From Cylindrodendrum hubeiense (lineage: Eukaryota > Ascomycota > Sordariomycetes > Hypocreales > Nectriaceae), in assembly GCA_014621425.1 (NCBI GenBank), contig JAANBB010000062.1, positions 62,001-126,000 on the forward strand: 64,000 nt of DNA, read 5' to 3'. Position 1 is the stretch's first letter; the number at the start of each line of letters is the position of its first letter. Positions 34,501-45,544 of this stretch are shown one piece after another. The notes beneath the pieces are model-generated. The model did no database searches. It saw nothing but the letters and a program-made list of their open reading frames with translations, and was not told where the DNA came from. A program made the translations under genes and the position numbers.

Positions 34501-37500
34501 GTCGCATGCATCTATGATGTCTTGGAGGTGCTTGAGGCGGCTCGAGGTTGTCATGTTCTCTTCACGAACGCCTTCGACTTCGTCCTCTTTGGACACCCAC
34601 TCAAGCATGATATCTCCAGAACAATGTTGATGCCATTCATTCTCCGGGGATAGAGCCATGATGCGAAAAGTCTCCCACGTGCGGTCGACCAAGTGTCTTG
34701 CGGGTTTCAACGTGAGGAGAACTTCAACGTCGGATGTCAGCCCATCTGAGCGTCGCTCGGGGATCATGATTGACTTGGAGAATGACAGGTTTTTCAGATG
34801 GACTTGAGAGATGACGCCCTGGATCCGTCTATCGGTGCTAATTTGATGCATTGCCTCTATAGCCATGCAGATATACGCTGAGGCAGGATAGATGGCAAAA
34901 CCATCGACAACATGATCTCTCAGCCACGGCAGGCTGTCGACGCCAAGAAAGTTACGCCAAGTGGGCTCCTGAACAGTGGTTCCAGGGACCCGCAAACCCA
35001 GGAGATCATGTGGTGGGTGCGCTCGGAAGCGATGCTGCTTGCTGAGGTTCGACTCGTAGAGATAGCTTGTGGAGTGATCCCAAGGGTATGGAGCAAGATC
35101 ATCAACCAAGGCAGCAGGCTTTGTTCTATCTTGTCCACCCAGTGTCGCCCGCAATGACACTGGATATCCAATCTCGAATAGCTTGCCTGCTGTCTCCAGA
35201 AGACCGATAACAGCATCGCGGCCTCGCACCAGGGTGGGAAAATAGTTGAATTTGAAGCCATTCAAGTCGAGACCCTTGATGGTCTGTCTGACAGGACCAG
35301 CCAAGGCAGCGTGTGGGCCAACCTCTGTGAACAGAGTGAATGGTGCCGGCTCAATACCAACAAGCTCTGTGCGGCAGAGGAGTTCCAGAGCGTTGCCGAA
35401 ACGAACTGGGGATACCAGGTTGTTAACCCAATACTGGGCATCGAAATCATCAACCTTTTCTGCAACGAGGACAGACGAGTAAAACTTGATGGCAGGGTTT
35501 GGCGTGCGCGCCTTGATGTGCACGATGGACTCGAGGTACTCGGCAGCAACTTTCTTCATATGATGAGAGTGATAAGCCGTATCCACCTTCAACTTGCGGT
35601 TGAAGATGGACTCTTCATCAAGAATCTGTTTCAGCTCATCAATAGCAGCCTCATCTCCAGAGATGGTTGTGCTGACGGGAGAGTTGACACACGCAACGCA
35701 GACCAGCCCCTTCCGGGTCTGGTCAATGTACCTCTTCACATCGTCTTCGCCCAAGCCGACGGCCATCATGGCACCTCTGCTCGAGATGACACGTGCGCAG
35801 GCCTGTGACATGAAACCACGCCTATATGATATCTCGAGCGCTGTTTCATGATCCAGGGCCTCCGCAGCATAGGCCGCAGCTATCTCGCCACTGCTGTGAC
35901 CGATAACATAATTGGGAAAGACGTGGAAGCTCTTGAGGAGGTCCACCAATGCGATCTGTATGGCCGTGGTAGACGGCTGAGAGATTTCAGCCTCCCCAAC
36001 TCGCGAGCTATGCTCATCTTTGGACAGTTCGTCGATCAGACTCCATTCTGCCCCGAGTTGTTTCAGGATCTTATCTGACTGGAGCATAGACTCTCTGAAA
36101 AGCGGCTGTCTTGTGGTAAGCTCCCGACCCATGGCATGCCACTGTGCTCCCTGACCCGTGAAGAGAAATACAGAGCGGAAACTGGTCATGGCCCTGGTGA
36201 TGCGGGGTTTCTGGCCGAGCAGAGTGATGAGCTCTTTGTGGCTAGCCACTGCCGCACTGAAGCGAAAGTGCATCTCTGATCGACGTGTTGAGAGAGTGTA
36301 AGCAAGGTCGGAGAAGGAAGATGAATTATTATGAGAAGAGACCCAGTTTTGCAAGTTGGACACCATAGTTTGCAAGGAAGCCTCAGACCGAGCCGACAAA
36401 ACGAAGAGCTGAGGGCCTTGTACACCTTCGGTCTTCACGTTGGCAGTGTCACGGTCCGACTGGTTCTCATTCAGTCCGTTGGTCCCGTTAGCTGCAGGGT
36501 CATGAGAAGTCTTCTCTTGTATAGACTTGGTTGTTTCCTCTACCTGACCATTAGTGCCATTCGTGTCTTTTGAATGCCCGTTGGTGCCATTGGTTCCGTT
36601 TGAATACCCGTTGGTGCCATTGGCTTCCTTTGAATGCCCATTGGTGCCGTTGGCTTCCTTTGAATGACCATTGGTGCCATTAGTTTCGTTTGAATGGCCG
36701 TTGGTATCAAAAGCTTCCTTCGAATGCCCATTGGTGCTAATGGTTTCGTTTGAATGACCGTTGGTACCAATAGCTTCCTTTGAATTCCCATTGGTGCCAT
36801 TTGACGTCGTTGAGACTGTGACCTTTTCCTGTTCCTCGTAGGTAGATGGGGCCTCCAAGATGACATGGGCGTTGGTCCCGCCGTAGCCGAAAGAATTGAC
36901 AGACACTCGCCGGGGACCACTTGACGAGGGAAGAGGAACCATCTCAGTCGCAATCTTTGGGTAAATAATCAGCAGTGGTACAGGTAATATGAGATCCTTC
37001 TCGCATGATTCATACCTTAATATTCCGCTCCTCAAGATGCAGGGTAGGCTTGGGCTTGATGAAGTCAACGTTGGGCGGGATTACTCCGTGCTTCAATACC
37101 AGGATTGCCTTGAGCAACCCTGCGACACCACTTGAAGCTTCAAGATGCCCGATATTCGATTTGATAGAGCCAACATATAGATCTTCCTCACGTTGGCCTC
37201 CAGGGCAGAAGACTTCCGCGATGGATGCTATCTCCGCACTATCGCCTGTAAATCCGTTAGAATCTGTCCATGGGGGTTCAAGGGAAAGAGAAAAGAGAGA
37301 GAAAGAGAGATGGTTCCATACCAGCTTGGGTTCCCGTTCCGTGGGCCTCAACATAGCATGTATCTGCTGGGTCAAGGCCGGCATTTTTGTATACAAGTCG
37401 CATAAGATTCGCTTGAGAGACGGGATTGGGGAGCGTCAGGCCTGCTGTCTTGCCGTCCTGATTCAAGCCAGTGCTCCTGATGATGGCATGTACTTTGTCC

Positions 37501-38439
37501 CCGTCACTGACCGCATCATCAAGACGCTTCAAAATAAAACTGACGACACCCTCGCCTCTTGCGTATCCAGTGCCGCGGCTATCAAAGACGTAACATTTAC
37601 CATCCGGGTTTGTCATTCTAAGCCGATGTAATTAGCTGATGTTCGTAGTGGAAGTCAGGTGTTCACTTACCCGACACTGCTCATGGGGATAATCTGATCA
37701 GGGGTGAGAACCAATTGGGTGCCGGCAACAATGGCCATCTTTGACTCCCCCGCTCGGAGTCCATGACATGCCTGATGCAAGGCCACCATGCTTCCTGAAC
37801 ACCCAGTGTCCACTGTGCTGGATTGGCCCTTGAGATCAAAGACGTATGATATCCTGTTGGAAAGGATTGCAATCCCGGTGCCGATCATGTGGGCCTTGGG
37901 TGTTTTTGCTGTGTCCTTGTAACCCATACGTTCGAAGCTGCAAGCGCGCATGTTAGTCTGATGTCACAGCGTGGGGCGAGGTGGGTTGGATTGCTTGGCT
38001 ACATAGCCCGCTCCCACATAACACTAAGACGAACCACTTACTCAGTAGCATAAGCTCCGACATGGACAGAGGTGTCAGAGCCTTTAATTCCCGCAATCGT
38101 TTGCCCAGCATTCTCGAGGGCCTCGTATGTTGTCTCCATCAGGATGCGTTGTTGCGGATCGAGACAGTGGGCTTCATGAGGGTGGATATTGAAAAAGCGT
38201 GCATCAAAAGCATTGATATCTTGATCCAAGAAGTAGAGACCCTTGAAGTTGACGGCCTCCTTAGCCTCAGGGTCGGGGTGATAGAACGAATCCTTGTTCC
38301 ATCGGTCTGCGGGAATCTCACGCCAGCCACTTCGGCCCTCGGAAAGCATGTCCCAGAGCTTGTCCGGGTTGTCTGAACCACCAGGCAGACGACATGCCAT
38401 GCCAATGATGGCAATGGGACTTGGGCTTAGCTCAGTCAT
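28549..38439 (-). CDS. Highly reducing PKS with C-terminal carnitine-acyltransferase domain
   Basis: Nine exons (38439-38042, 37937-37671, 37617-37322, 37245-37016, 36954-31453, 31397-29793, 29721-29491, 29431-28716, 28651-28549) join in phase to about 3115 residues. KS (10-430) has Cys179 in VDTGCSGS, His314 in EAHGTGT and His354 in NIGHLE. A ten-residue repeat linker (448-537) precedes AT, with Ser751 in GHSSGE. DH has H-V-V-D-G-x3-P near 1081. MT has LEVGAGTGG near 1426 but is shortened upstream. ER has HAASGGVGQ near 1939, KR has GGLGDLGR near 2144 with SNYSVGN, and ACP has FGLDSL near 2454. From about 2510 the protein is a choline/carnitine acyltransferase fold with catalytic His2839 in EHTCID. 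In related PKSs this domain transfers the chain to polyols reversibly. A TATA-like element is near 38584. All catalytic motifs looked for are present. Confidence 0.93.
36535..36804 (-). repeat. Nine 30-bp repeats inside the PKS gene
   Basis: Nine in-frame 30-bp units encode residues 448-537 with a ten-residue period, consensus [10 protein letters not shown] with variants such as [10 protein letters not shown]. They form a hydrophilic Asn/Gly-rich linker between KS and AT. Exact 30-bp spacing throughout suggests growth by unequal exchange or slippage. Confidence 0.9.
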
Positions 38440-40008
38440 GTTCGTGACCAAGAAAAGAATTTCAAAGGAGATATTTTGAAGAGAACCTAACAAGTAAAAA
38501 CGGCAGCGGGCCAAGATTGATCGTAACTTAGTTTTCTTGGGCCAAGCTTAATGCTACAGAGAAGATTCCACATGGGAACACGGCTATTTAATACAAACTA
38601 GACACTATCTGGCTCTGGATTCAGTCATCACTAGCATGCGGCAGTTGTGATCTCAATATCCATGTTGAACTTGAGCTCGACTCTACAAAAAGCGCGCACC
38701 GGCTGGAGCGAGGACTGACAGTTCCTGCTGAATCACTAATTCCTGCTAACGTAAAAGCAAGCATTGATGGCGAGCCACGTCAGCTCTCGGGAACACAGGA
38801 GTTGTCGGGATACGGGCGAAGGATCCGTGACCTTAGACACATATTGTGCCTCACAGGACTGATACGGCAAAGCAGTAAGACTCATATTGGGATAGTCGCG
38901 ATCCTTCACGGCCCAGACCGCGAAAGGAGCCTGAGTTGAAGTTGATAAGCATTAGTCGGACGACATATCCATGTTGTGGAGGATGCCGTGAATCCTTCAC
39001 ATCGATAAATAATATTATTGCCGCAAATTGATCCCGAAGATTCCGAACCATGTCGACCCTACATCTCCTGAGATCCGGACCTAATGACAACAACATGATC
39101 CTAATGGTGTGGCGTGTGTGTATTGTACGACTCTGTAATCTCGAGGGGACAAGCACACGGTTGAAATGTGATGCAGTGCTTCGGTAATTTCTCGTCCCGT
39201 CGAACCAAGGTGGTTAGTAGCAAGTCTCCCGAGCTCCATTCGGCGGAAACCTGCGCAGTTGATTAGAAGAGCCTCGCAACGTGATCATGGGCAGGGCGCA
39301 AGGCGTGCGGCGCGCGTCTATAGTGGTGTTGGTTCGCGGATATGCAGACGCCTTGCCGGACGGCACAGCGTGCGCAGCACTCAACTCCGGCCTTCCTGAG
39401 GCCAGCTATCTGTCTGCATCTCTCACTCTCCTCATCACACATATTGCAGACGCCATATTTACCCCTGTCAGCAGGGACACCCCTCGTCTCTTCTACATGC
39501 ACCACGACGTATGTGCCTTTAACTTGCGGCTCCCGCTCCGCGCTCTGGGCTGGTCCCCATGGGGAAATCATCCGATCTCCGGGTAAAGTGGAGCTTCGTA
39601 TTTAGCCAAATACTCCGCGCCACCAACAACGGCCGCAGGACCAACTCTGATTGAGGTTGCGTCCTGATTGCCCGGGAGTCGCTTCCGCCCCGACACGCAT
39701 TCAAATGCACTCTCGGGTCGCACGGCCGGATCCAAGGGGAGCCAGCCGAGGAGGGAGCTCAGGCATGTCTCGCACTCGACTGCGACCCAACAAAGTGCTC
39801 AGCACAGCAACCAACAGACCGGCAAACACAGGAGCCAACAAAGTCTCGCACCCATTTCCAATCTACCGGTATCGTTATTTTCCCTCAAGCGCTTGACTCT
39901 TGACTTGTCGATAGTTTTAAATACGGGCAATCAGGAAATCTTTCATTCTCACTCTAACTAACTTCTCTTCTTCATCCAAACCCCGTATCTCGAGCGACTC
40001 GGTTCAAA
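38440..40008. promoter_or_regulatory. Divergent promoter between PKS and RTA1-like gene
   Basis: 1569 bp between divergent starts. A TATTAAATA element lies near 38584 for the PKS, and a TTTAAATA element near 39914 followed by a CT-rich leader for the RTA1-like gene. Open frames in between have no family resemblance. No pathway regulator gene is hidden here as far as I can see. Confidence 0.45.
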
Positions 40009-41125
40009 ATGTCGGCCCCCGACGGCTACATCGAAGGCTTCGTCTGCACCCTGGACACATGCTCCGTAGAGCAATGGGGCTACATTCACTACCGGCCGAG
40101 TATTCCCGGGAATGTCGTCTTCCTGGCCATCATGGCCATCCTTGCAATCTGTCAACTCTATCTAGGCATACGGTACAAAACGAGGGGCTTCATGATAACC
40201 ATGTGCCTTGGCTTGTTGACAGAAACCCTTGGCTACGTCTCCCGGGTACTGATAAATGGGAACCCGTTCAGCAGGGACTACTTCTTGTGGTATCTCATCA
40301 CTCTGACCATCGGTCCCGTCTTCATCGCGGCCGCAATCTACCTGACTCTCGGGCGGATCGTAGTGGTTCACGGGGAGTCTATCAGTCGAATCAAGCCCCG
40401 GACGTACACCACATTTTTCTTGGGATGCGACATCATTAGTCTGGTTGTTCAGGCCGTCGGTGGAGGCATCGCTGCATCTACGCCTCTGACCAATCCACAC
40501 ATGGTACTACACACAACCCCCCTTAGCCAACGTCGCAATACGATTGCTCTTGAAGGTTATGCTGACAATTTGACACTTGTAGATCGATGTGGGAACCAAC
40601 ATTCTTGTCGCAGGTCTCTCGATTCAGGTCGCTTCTCTATTTGCATTCTCCGCCAGCAGTCTCGAGTTCTTTTGGCGCGTGAGAAAGAACCCCGACCTGT
40701 GCAACCCCGAGTTCACCGATCTTGTCAACAGCAAACGGTTCAAGATGTTCCTGATTGGTATGTATTAGAGATCCAACATCACTTGTCCTCCTAGATTGTT
40801 GACAACTAGCAAAGCAATCTTTGGCGCAACGGCATGCTTGTTTATTCGAACCCTTTTCCGATCCGTCGAGCTGAGCGAGGGATTCAAGGGAGAGCTAGCC
40901 AATAAGGAAGTTGAGTTCATGGTCCTCGATGGAGTCATGGTTATACTAGCATCTATGCTCTTGACTGTCTGTCATCCGGCATATGGCTTTGGAAAGAGGT
41001 GGAACGAGGCTGGATTCCGATTCCGTACTTCCAAGGCCAAGGTCGATCAGGAAGAAGCCTCGGAGACAACTGCTCCTGGCGGCAGCGAGAAGGTGGAGCC
41101 AGGGACATCTGCTGAGAGGCTGTGA
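40009..41125 (+). CDS. RTA1-like seven-helix membrane protein
   Basis: Three exons (40009-40503, 40583-40757, 40815-41125) give 326 residues. The last acceptor is AAG just after an in-phase TAG, and it restores FGATACLFIRTLFRSVEL, the conserved family helix ending in R-x-x-E. About seven membrane helices are seen, with the RTA1 signatures YxxRxxx near LGYVSRVL and VELSEGF. Family members (Rta1, Rsb1) are linked to resistance against toxic lipids and to sphingoid base translocation. The gene is divergent from the PKS over 1.6 kb. A role in tolerance to the product is a reasonable guess only. The C-terminus is hydrophilic. Confidence 0.88.
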
Positions 41126-41611
41126 CGGCGAGGATCTCAGCCGCTTTCCACTTCGGGCAGGAAACGGAGAAAGAAAATGGACTTGGTCGGTCCCTTTAAC
41201 GAGGTATGGAATTGGGACACACAGATCAAGGGATGCGTGCGAGAATTAAACACACGTCTACAATTGTTATTCATAGCTAGTCTAGTTTTGCATAATATCC
41301 GAGTATATTGGTAACCAAGATTATCGCATCACGGCTCGATTCGAACCTGTAGACTCCTCTTAAACTGTCCCATCTCCTTGTCGCCTCACTCAACCTCAAG
41401 GGTATTGTCTAACTAAAATAGCTACTGGCGGTCCATCAGTAAATGTACATTTTTACTATACACGGTGATTTGAAAAGTCCTTCGACCTTTCTTCATCCTA
41501 CAGTTCTAAGGTCGGAGGCGACCATATTACTTCAACACGTATTTAAGGTATGCACTGTTCAATCTCATCTCAAGAAACATGCTTCTATTCCGTCATATAT
41601 CTGGCCTTACC
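41126..41611. other. Convergent 3' region
   Basis: 486 bp between the 3' ends of the RTA1-like and the first dehydrogenase gene. A B-box-like GGTTCGAATC lies on the minus strand near 41340, but no tRNA fold is present. Confidence 0.6.
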
Positions 41612-42751
41612 CTACTTTAGCTGAACATGAACGGGCTTGCCCTCAGCAGCACACTTGTAAATAGCCGATACCACACCAAAGTTGAACTCGAGCCTGCTCC
41701 TGGAAAGAGCCAGACTCTCGCGGCCTTCGATCAAGTCAACAAAGGAGAGCAAGGGACGTTGGTTTGCATCCTCCCATCCGAAAGCAGGGAACTTCTCCTC
41801 CCTAGCATCAACCTTGCCATCGACATCCGCATAGTGTACGAGCTTGAAGCCTTCCTTTGCCTCGTCGACTTGGTCCTTGTAGTCAAAAGTCGGGACCCAT
41901 TCCCACGTCAGAGCTCCAGTCGTGCCGTCGACATTCAGAGCAACCTGAGGGTCGCCGTGGAAACCGCTCGCTCGCTCCCAATCAAACGGGACGACGGTAC
42001 CATCCTCCAATGTCAATGTCAGGGTCGCGCCAGCATGTGTCTCGACGGATATGGGAGGCTCGGATGGATCGGCACCGGTCGTCGGCGTGGCCAACCAAGC
42101 ATTATTGACTGTGGCGGCGACGGGGCGGAGGACGTCGAAGAACATGGTGAGATCGTAGACGCCCCAGTCGAAGATGGTGCCCCCGCCAGATTTCTTCTTG
42201 TCCAAAAACCATTTGCTCGATGGTTGGTACTCGATCCCAGCGCGAGATCGTGGTTGGCGGTTGATGAAGCGGGCGTGGTAAACAGAGCCAATTCCTCCCG
42301 TCTCGATCAATTGACGGGCGCGGTCCAAGGCTCCGTTGCCGAGATAGCGAAAGCTGCATTCTCCAAATATCCGACCGGAGCTATCAGCAGCGGCTAGCAT
42401 CTCAGCCATCTCTATCTCGGATGTGGCAAGAGGCTTTTCGCAGAGGACATGGCGGTTGGATTGAAAAGCAAGGAGCGTCGCCGCGTGGTGCAAGCATGGA
42501 GGCACGGCAATCACGACTATGTCGCGCTGCTGCCCTGCAGAACTGGCGAGCATGGCCTCAGCATCCTCATAAACTGTAGCTTTGGGGAACTTGGCGAGCA
42601 ATGCTTCTCGGGCATTTCTCGAGGGGTCGGCGGCAAACAGCTGGACATCATGCCCTAGGCTTTCCGCCGCAACGCCATGTCGCCATGCTATAGACCCAGC
42701 GCCGTACAAGTATACCCGCCATGGTGCAGTCGTTTCATTAACATCAGTCAT
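41612..42751 (-). CDS. Gfo/Idh/MocA family oxidoreductase
   Basis: A single exon of 379 residues. The N-terminal Rossmann fold starts VYLYGAGSIAWRHG. The family hallmark EKPLA occurs at about residue 110, where Lys is normally catalytic. The C-terminal alpha/beta domain includes GGGTIFDWGVYDL, whose GVYD resembles the sheet-domain His/Asp motif of trans-dihydrodiol/xylose dehydrogenase relatives (GxYxL). Members use NAD(P) to oxidise or reduce sugars, inositols and cyclic diols. The exact substrate cannot be read. It is the first of three members of this superfamily within about 5 kb. Confidence 0.9.
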   Translation of the reverse strand: MTDVNETTAPWRVYLYGAGSIAWRHGVAAESLGHDVQLFAADPSRNAREALLAKFPKATVYEDAEAMLASSAGQQRDIVVIAVPPCLHHAATLLAFQSNRHVLCEKPLATSEIEMAEMLAAADSSGRIFGECSFRYLGNGALDRARQLIETGGIGSVYHARFINRQPRSRAGIEYQPSSKWFLDKKKSGGGTIFDWGVYDLTMFFDVLRPVAATVNNAWLATPTTGADPSEPPISVETHAGATLTLTLEDGTVVPFDWERASGFHGDPQVALNVDGTTGALTWEWVPTFDYKDQVDEAKEGFKLVHYADVDGKVDAREEKFPAFGWEDANQRPLLSFVDLIEGRESLALSRSRLEFNFGVVSAIYKCAAEGKPVHVQLK

Positions 42752-43607
42752 CTTGAAGAACAGTGTGTATAACCGACGGAGAAGTTTACCAACATCAAAC
42801 TTGGAGAAGAGTCGATCTTTAGCCAGTCATCTTGCGGAGGAGCTAGAGTCAATGGCAACATTGGAAAATCTAAGTGCAATGCAAGCTCACCCAATCCTTC
42901 CGGTTGAATCTCCGGATTCAACTGAAGTTACTGTAACAATCTCAATTTACCCTTGGCAATCCTTCCCGGTTCCCGGGTGATGCACTTTACATGACTCCTT
43001 GATTGTGCATTCAGTGATTTCTAATTATTGAGTTTTTATTTAGCACCGCGCGCCTAATGCGCGACTGTACTGTGCCACAGGGACTGAAGACGGCGGGCCG
43101 TCGATGCGTATTTTCGATGGCACGCCCCTTGCTTGGGGGTTTAGACCTGATATTGAGGTTCGGGCAGCCGTATGCCGGATGCATATGCATACCTGTGTAG
43201 CCGATGATGATCAACGCACGTGCCATGCAAGGATCTTGCGTATGTTGGCCAGTGAGCCCTCGGCAATCTACGTGACAGCATAATACGGTCCGTTTTGCCG
43301 GTCGTTCAACGTGACATTGCAGCGGACTCGAATCCTTCCGGAAATAAGAACTCGGTGCTGCCACCTCATGAATTGGGGGCGAGATTGCAGGTTACAAGCT
43401 GACATTGAATGATCTAGACCTCATCCAACGGATGCCGTGCTTCCGTAATGCCGATGATACATTTTGATAATTGAGTAAGTCATCTATGTACTGTTGGATA
43501 CTATGGCATCCGCCTCCATCTCGGCGTGATGATATAAAGAGCGACCCAGCTTTCATCAGACAGCTTAAAACAAAATTCCGTATTCGGTGCTGTACTCACT
43601 CGCAAAC
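42752..43607. promoter_or_regulatory. Divergent promoter between two Gfo/Idh/MocA genes
   Basis: 856 bp between divergent start codons. A TATAAAG box at 43533-43539 lies about 70 bases before the ATG at 43608. No gene is seen inside. The head-to-head arrangement would allow joint control of both dehydrogenases. Confidence 0.45.
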
Positions 43608-44931
43608 ATGGCTGAAGCATCTAACGGTAATGAATCTCGAAAGGTCCTCAAAGTCGGAATCATCGGTTTGGGAGAAGTCGCTCAGGTTTGTCTTGAATCT
43701 CATGTTATCGAATTTATATTCACACGATACTAATAATCTTCCATCCCAGGTATCTCACATTCTCGTGTTGAACAATCTCTCTAGTTATTATCGTATCACG
43801 TATATCTGTGATGTGTCTCAGCAAGCCCTTGAGCACTGTAGCAAGAAGGTTGTTGGAGGAACGCCCAAGACGACGTCAAGTCCCGAAGAACTGATTGCTT
43901 CTCCCGATACTGACGTCGTTGTCATCTGCAATGTCAACGCATTCCATCCTTCACAAGCGATCCTGGCGCTTCAGCACAACAAGTATGTGCTGGTCGAGAA
44001 ACCGCTCGCATTGAACTATCGCGACCTTGATGCTATCATCGCCGCAGAGCAGACCTCGGAGGCGAGGGTCTTTGTAGGATACCAGAGACGATATGCCGAG
44101 GCGTTTCTAGATGCCTTGGAGGAGGTCGGAAGTATGGACAAAATAGAGTACATACGGGTCAGAGGTATGTTTGCAGTTTACCCATATTTTCCACAACAAG
44201 CATCTGACACTGGAAAGATATCATCGGGCAAAACAGCTCGTTTGTCGATCAGTCTGGCACGTTCCCTAAGAAATATACGGACTTCTCAAAAGAAGCCGCT
44301 GCAGATATGCACTCGACCGAGGAAGAGATGGTCAAGGCAGCACTCATTGACGAATTTGGAGTTGAGGCAACAGATGAGTCAATGACACTGTATAGGTTAT
44401 TCACAGGGTACGTTGCGGTACTGACCCACCCCGGTCCGTGAAGTAGAAGCACACATCGCTAACCTTTGACGCTCACCTCCCAGACTTGGCGTTCACGATT
44501 TCTCTGCTTTGCGGGAGATGGTTGGTATGCCCTCACGAGTTATTGGCGCGTCCCTCGGGTTGCCAATTTGGAACGTGCTGTTCCAGTATAAGGGCTTTCC
44601 CGTCATGTACGAGTCAGGCATCATTGATGTCCCCAGGTTCGACTGTCACATCGAGATTTACTCTCGAGAAAAGATCGTGCGCGTTGAGTACGATACCCCA
44701 TATGTGAAGGGGCTTCCTGTCACTATGACCATCAGAGAAAAGCTCGATAGTGCCAAGGGCGACGGCTACCAGGAGCGCACGGTTAGGAAGACCTACGAGG
44801 ATCCTTTCACGCTGGAGTTTCTGGAGTTCTATCATTGCGCGACGAAGAAGAAGTGCCCAAAAACTTCGGCTGTGGATGCTCGGGAAGACCTGGACTTTAT
44901 TAAGATGATCATGCAGGCTTCCTACTCTTGA
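43608..44931 (+). CDS. Gfo/Idh/MocA family oxidoreductase, second copy
   Basis: Four exons (43608-43685, 43750-44164, 44218-44407, 44484-44931) join in phase to 376 residues. The NAD(P)-binding start is VGIIGLGEVAQ, split by the first intron. The hallmark EKPLA follows at about residue 105. FVGYQRRYAEAF and GVHDFSALREM are the expected C-terminal-domain segments, with His in GVHD as the usual second catalytic residue. It differs strongly from the neighbours on both sides and is a distinct subfamily rather than a recent tandem duplicate. The substrate is probably a sugar, inositol or related polyol. A TATA box lies about 70 bases upstream. Confidence 0.88.
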
Positions 44932-45544
44932 TAATTCTTCACTTGAAGTTCTGCGCCTTGGTTCGACTTCGGGTTAAGAAACAAATATAATGAACTTTAC
45001 CATAATTTAGCATTTAAACAGAGTTCCCTTTAAGGCTGTTCCTGCTTCTAGTCCATATGAAGTCCGTTATGTGGATTTAAAAGTGTCTTTTTACCTATTT
45101 TAACATCAATAGAGAATTCATTATGATAGGTAAAATGCTTCCTTGTATATGGGTGGTTCTCTGACGGGAAATCCGCTGGGAAGGAATAATATGGCCTTTT
45201 TAGGTCATATCTGCGCTGGTCAATGTTAGCAATGCACACAGGTTATGCCGAATTTAACCGGGAATGGTATTCCATCGTGTGGTACAACAGCGCCTACCCT
45301 ACAACATTTGCAATTTTCGCCTCATCATGGTCCCGGGATCACTACAATGTATGATGTTTCTCTTTGTAACTAATGTGAAGAACACTTTCCTTATCCTATG
45401 GAGGCACCGTATGCATTTACAGTACGCATTCAAGACATTATTGCCACATTGCATAGACATTTATTTTGAAGCAGAATACATTTGGTCACTTAATTAGCTG
45501 CTGTTCTTTCGTACCGATATTAATCGGACTCGTACTGAGTGCTT
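44932..45544. other. Convergent 3' region, AT-rich
   Basis: 613 bp of AT-rich DNA between two convergent genes. No gene or repeat is recognised. Confidence 0.55.

Noticed and set aside
37671..37937. KS active site DTGCSGS instead of DTACSSS as a sign of an inactive KS
   Set aside because: The Cys and both His residues are present, and as far as I recall this variant is common among fungal HR-PKSs.
41325..41350. Possible tRNA B box on the minus strand
   Set aside because: GGTTCGAATC is present, but the T-stem does not pair and no acceptor stem or anticodon arm fits.
41627..42397. 256-residue plus-strand open frame
   Set aside because: Antisense to the first Gfo/Idh/MocA gene, whose minus-strand product has clear motifs.
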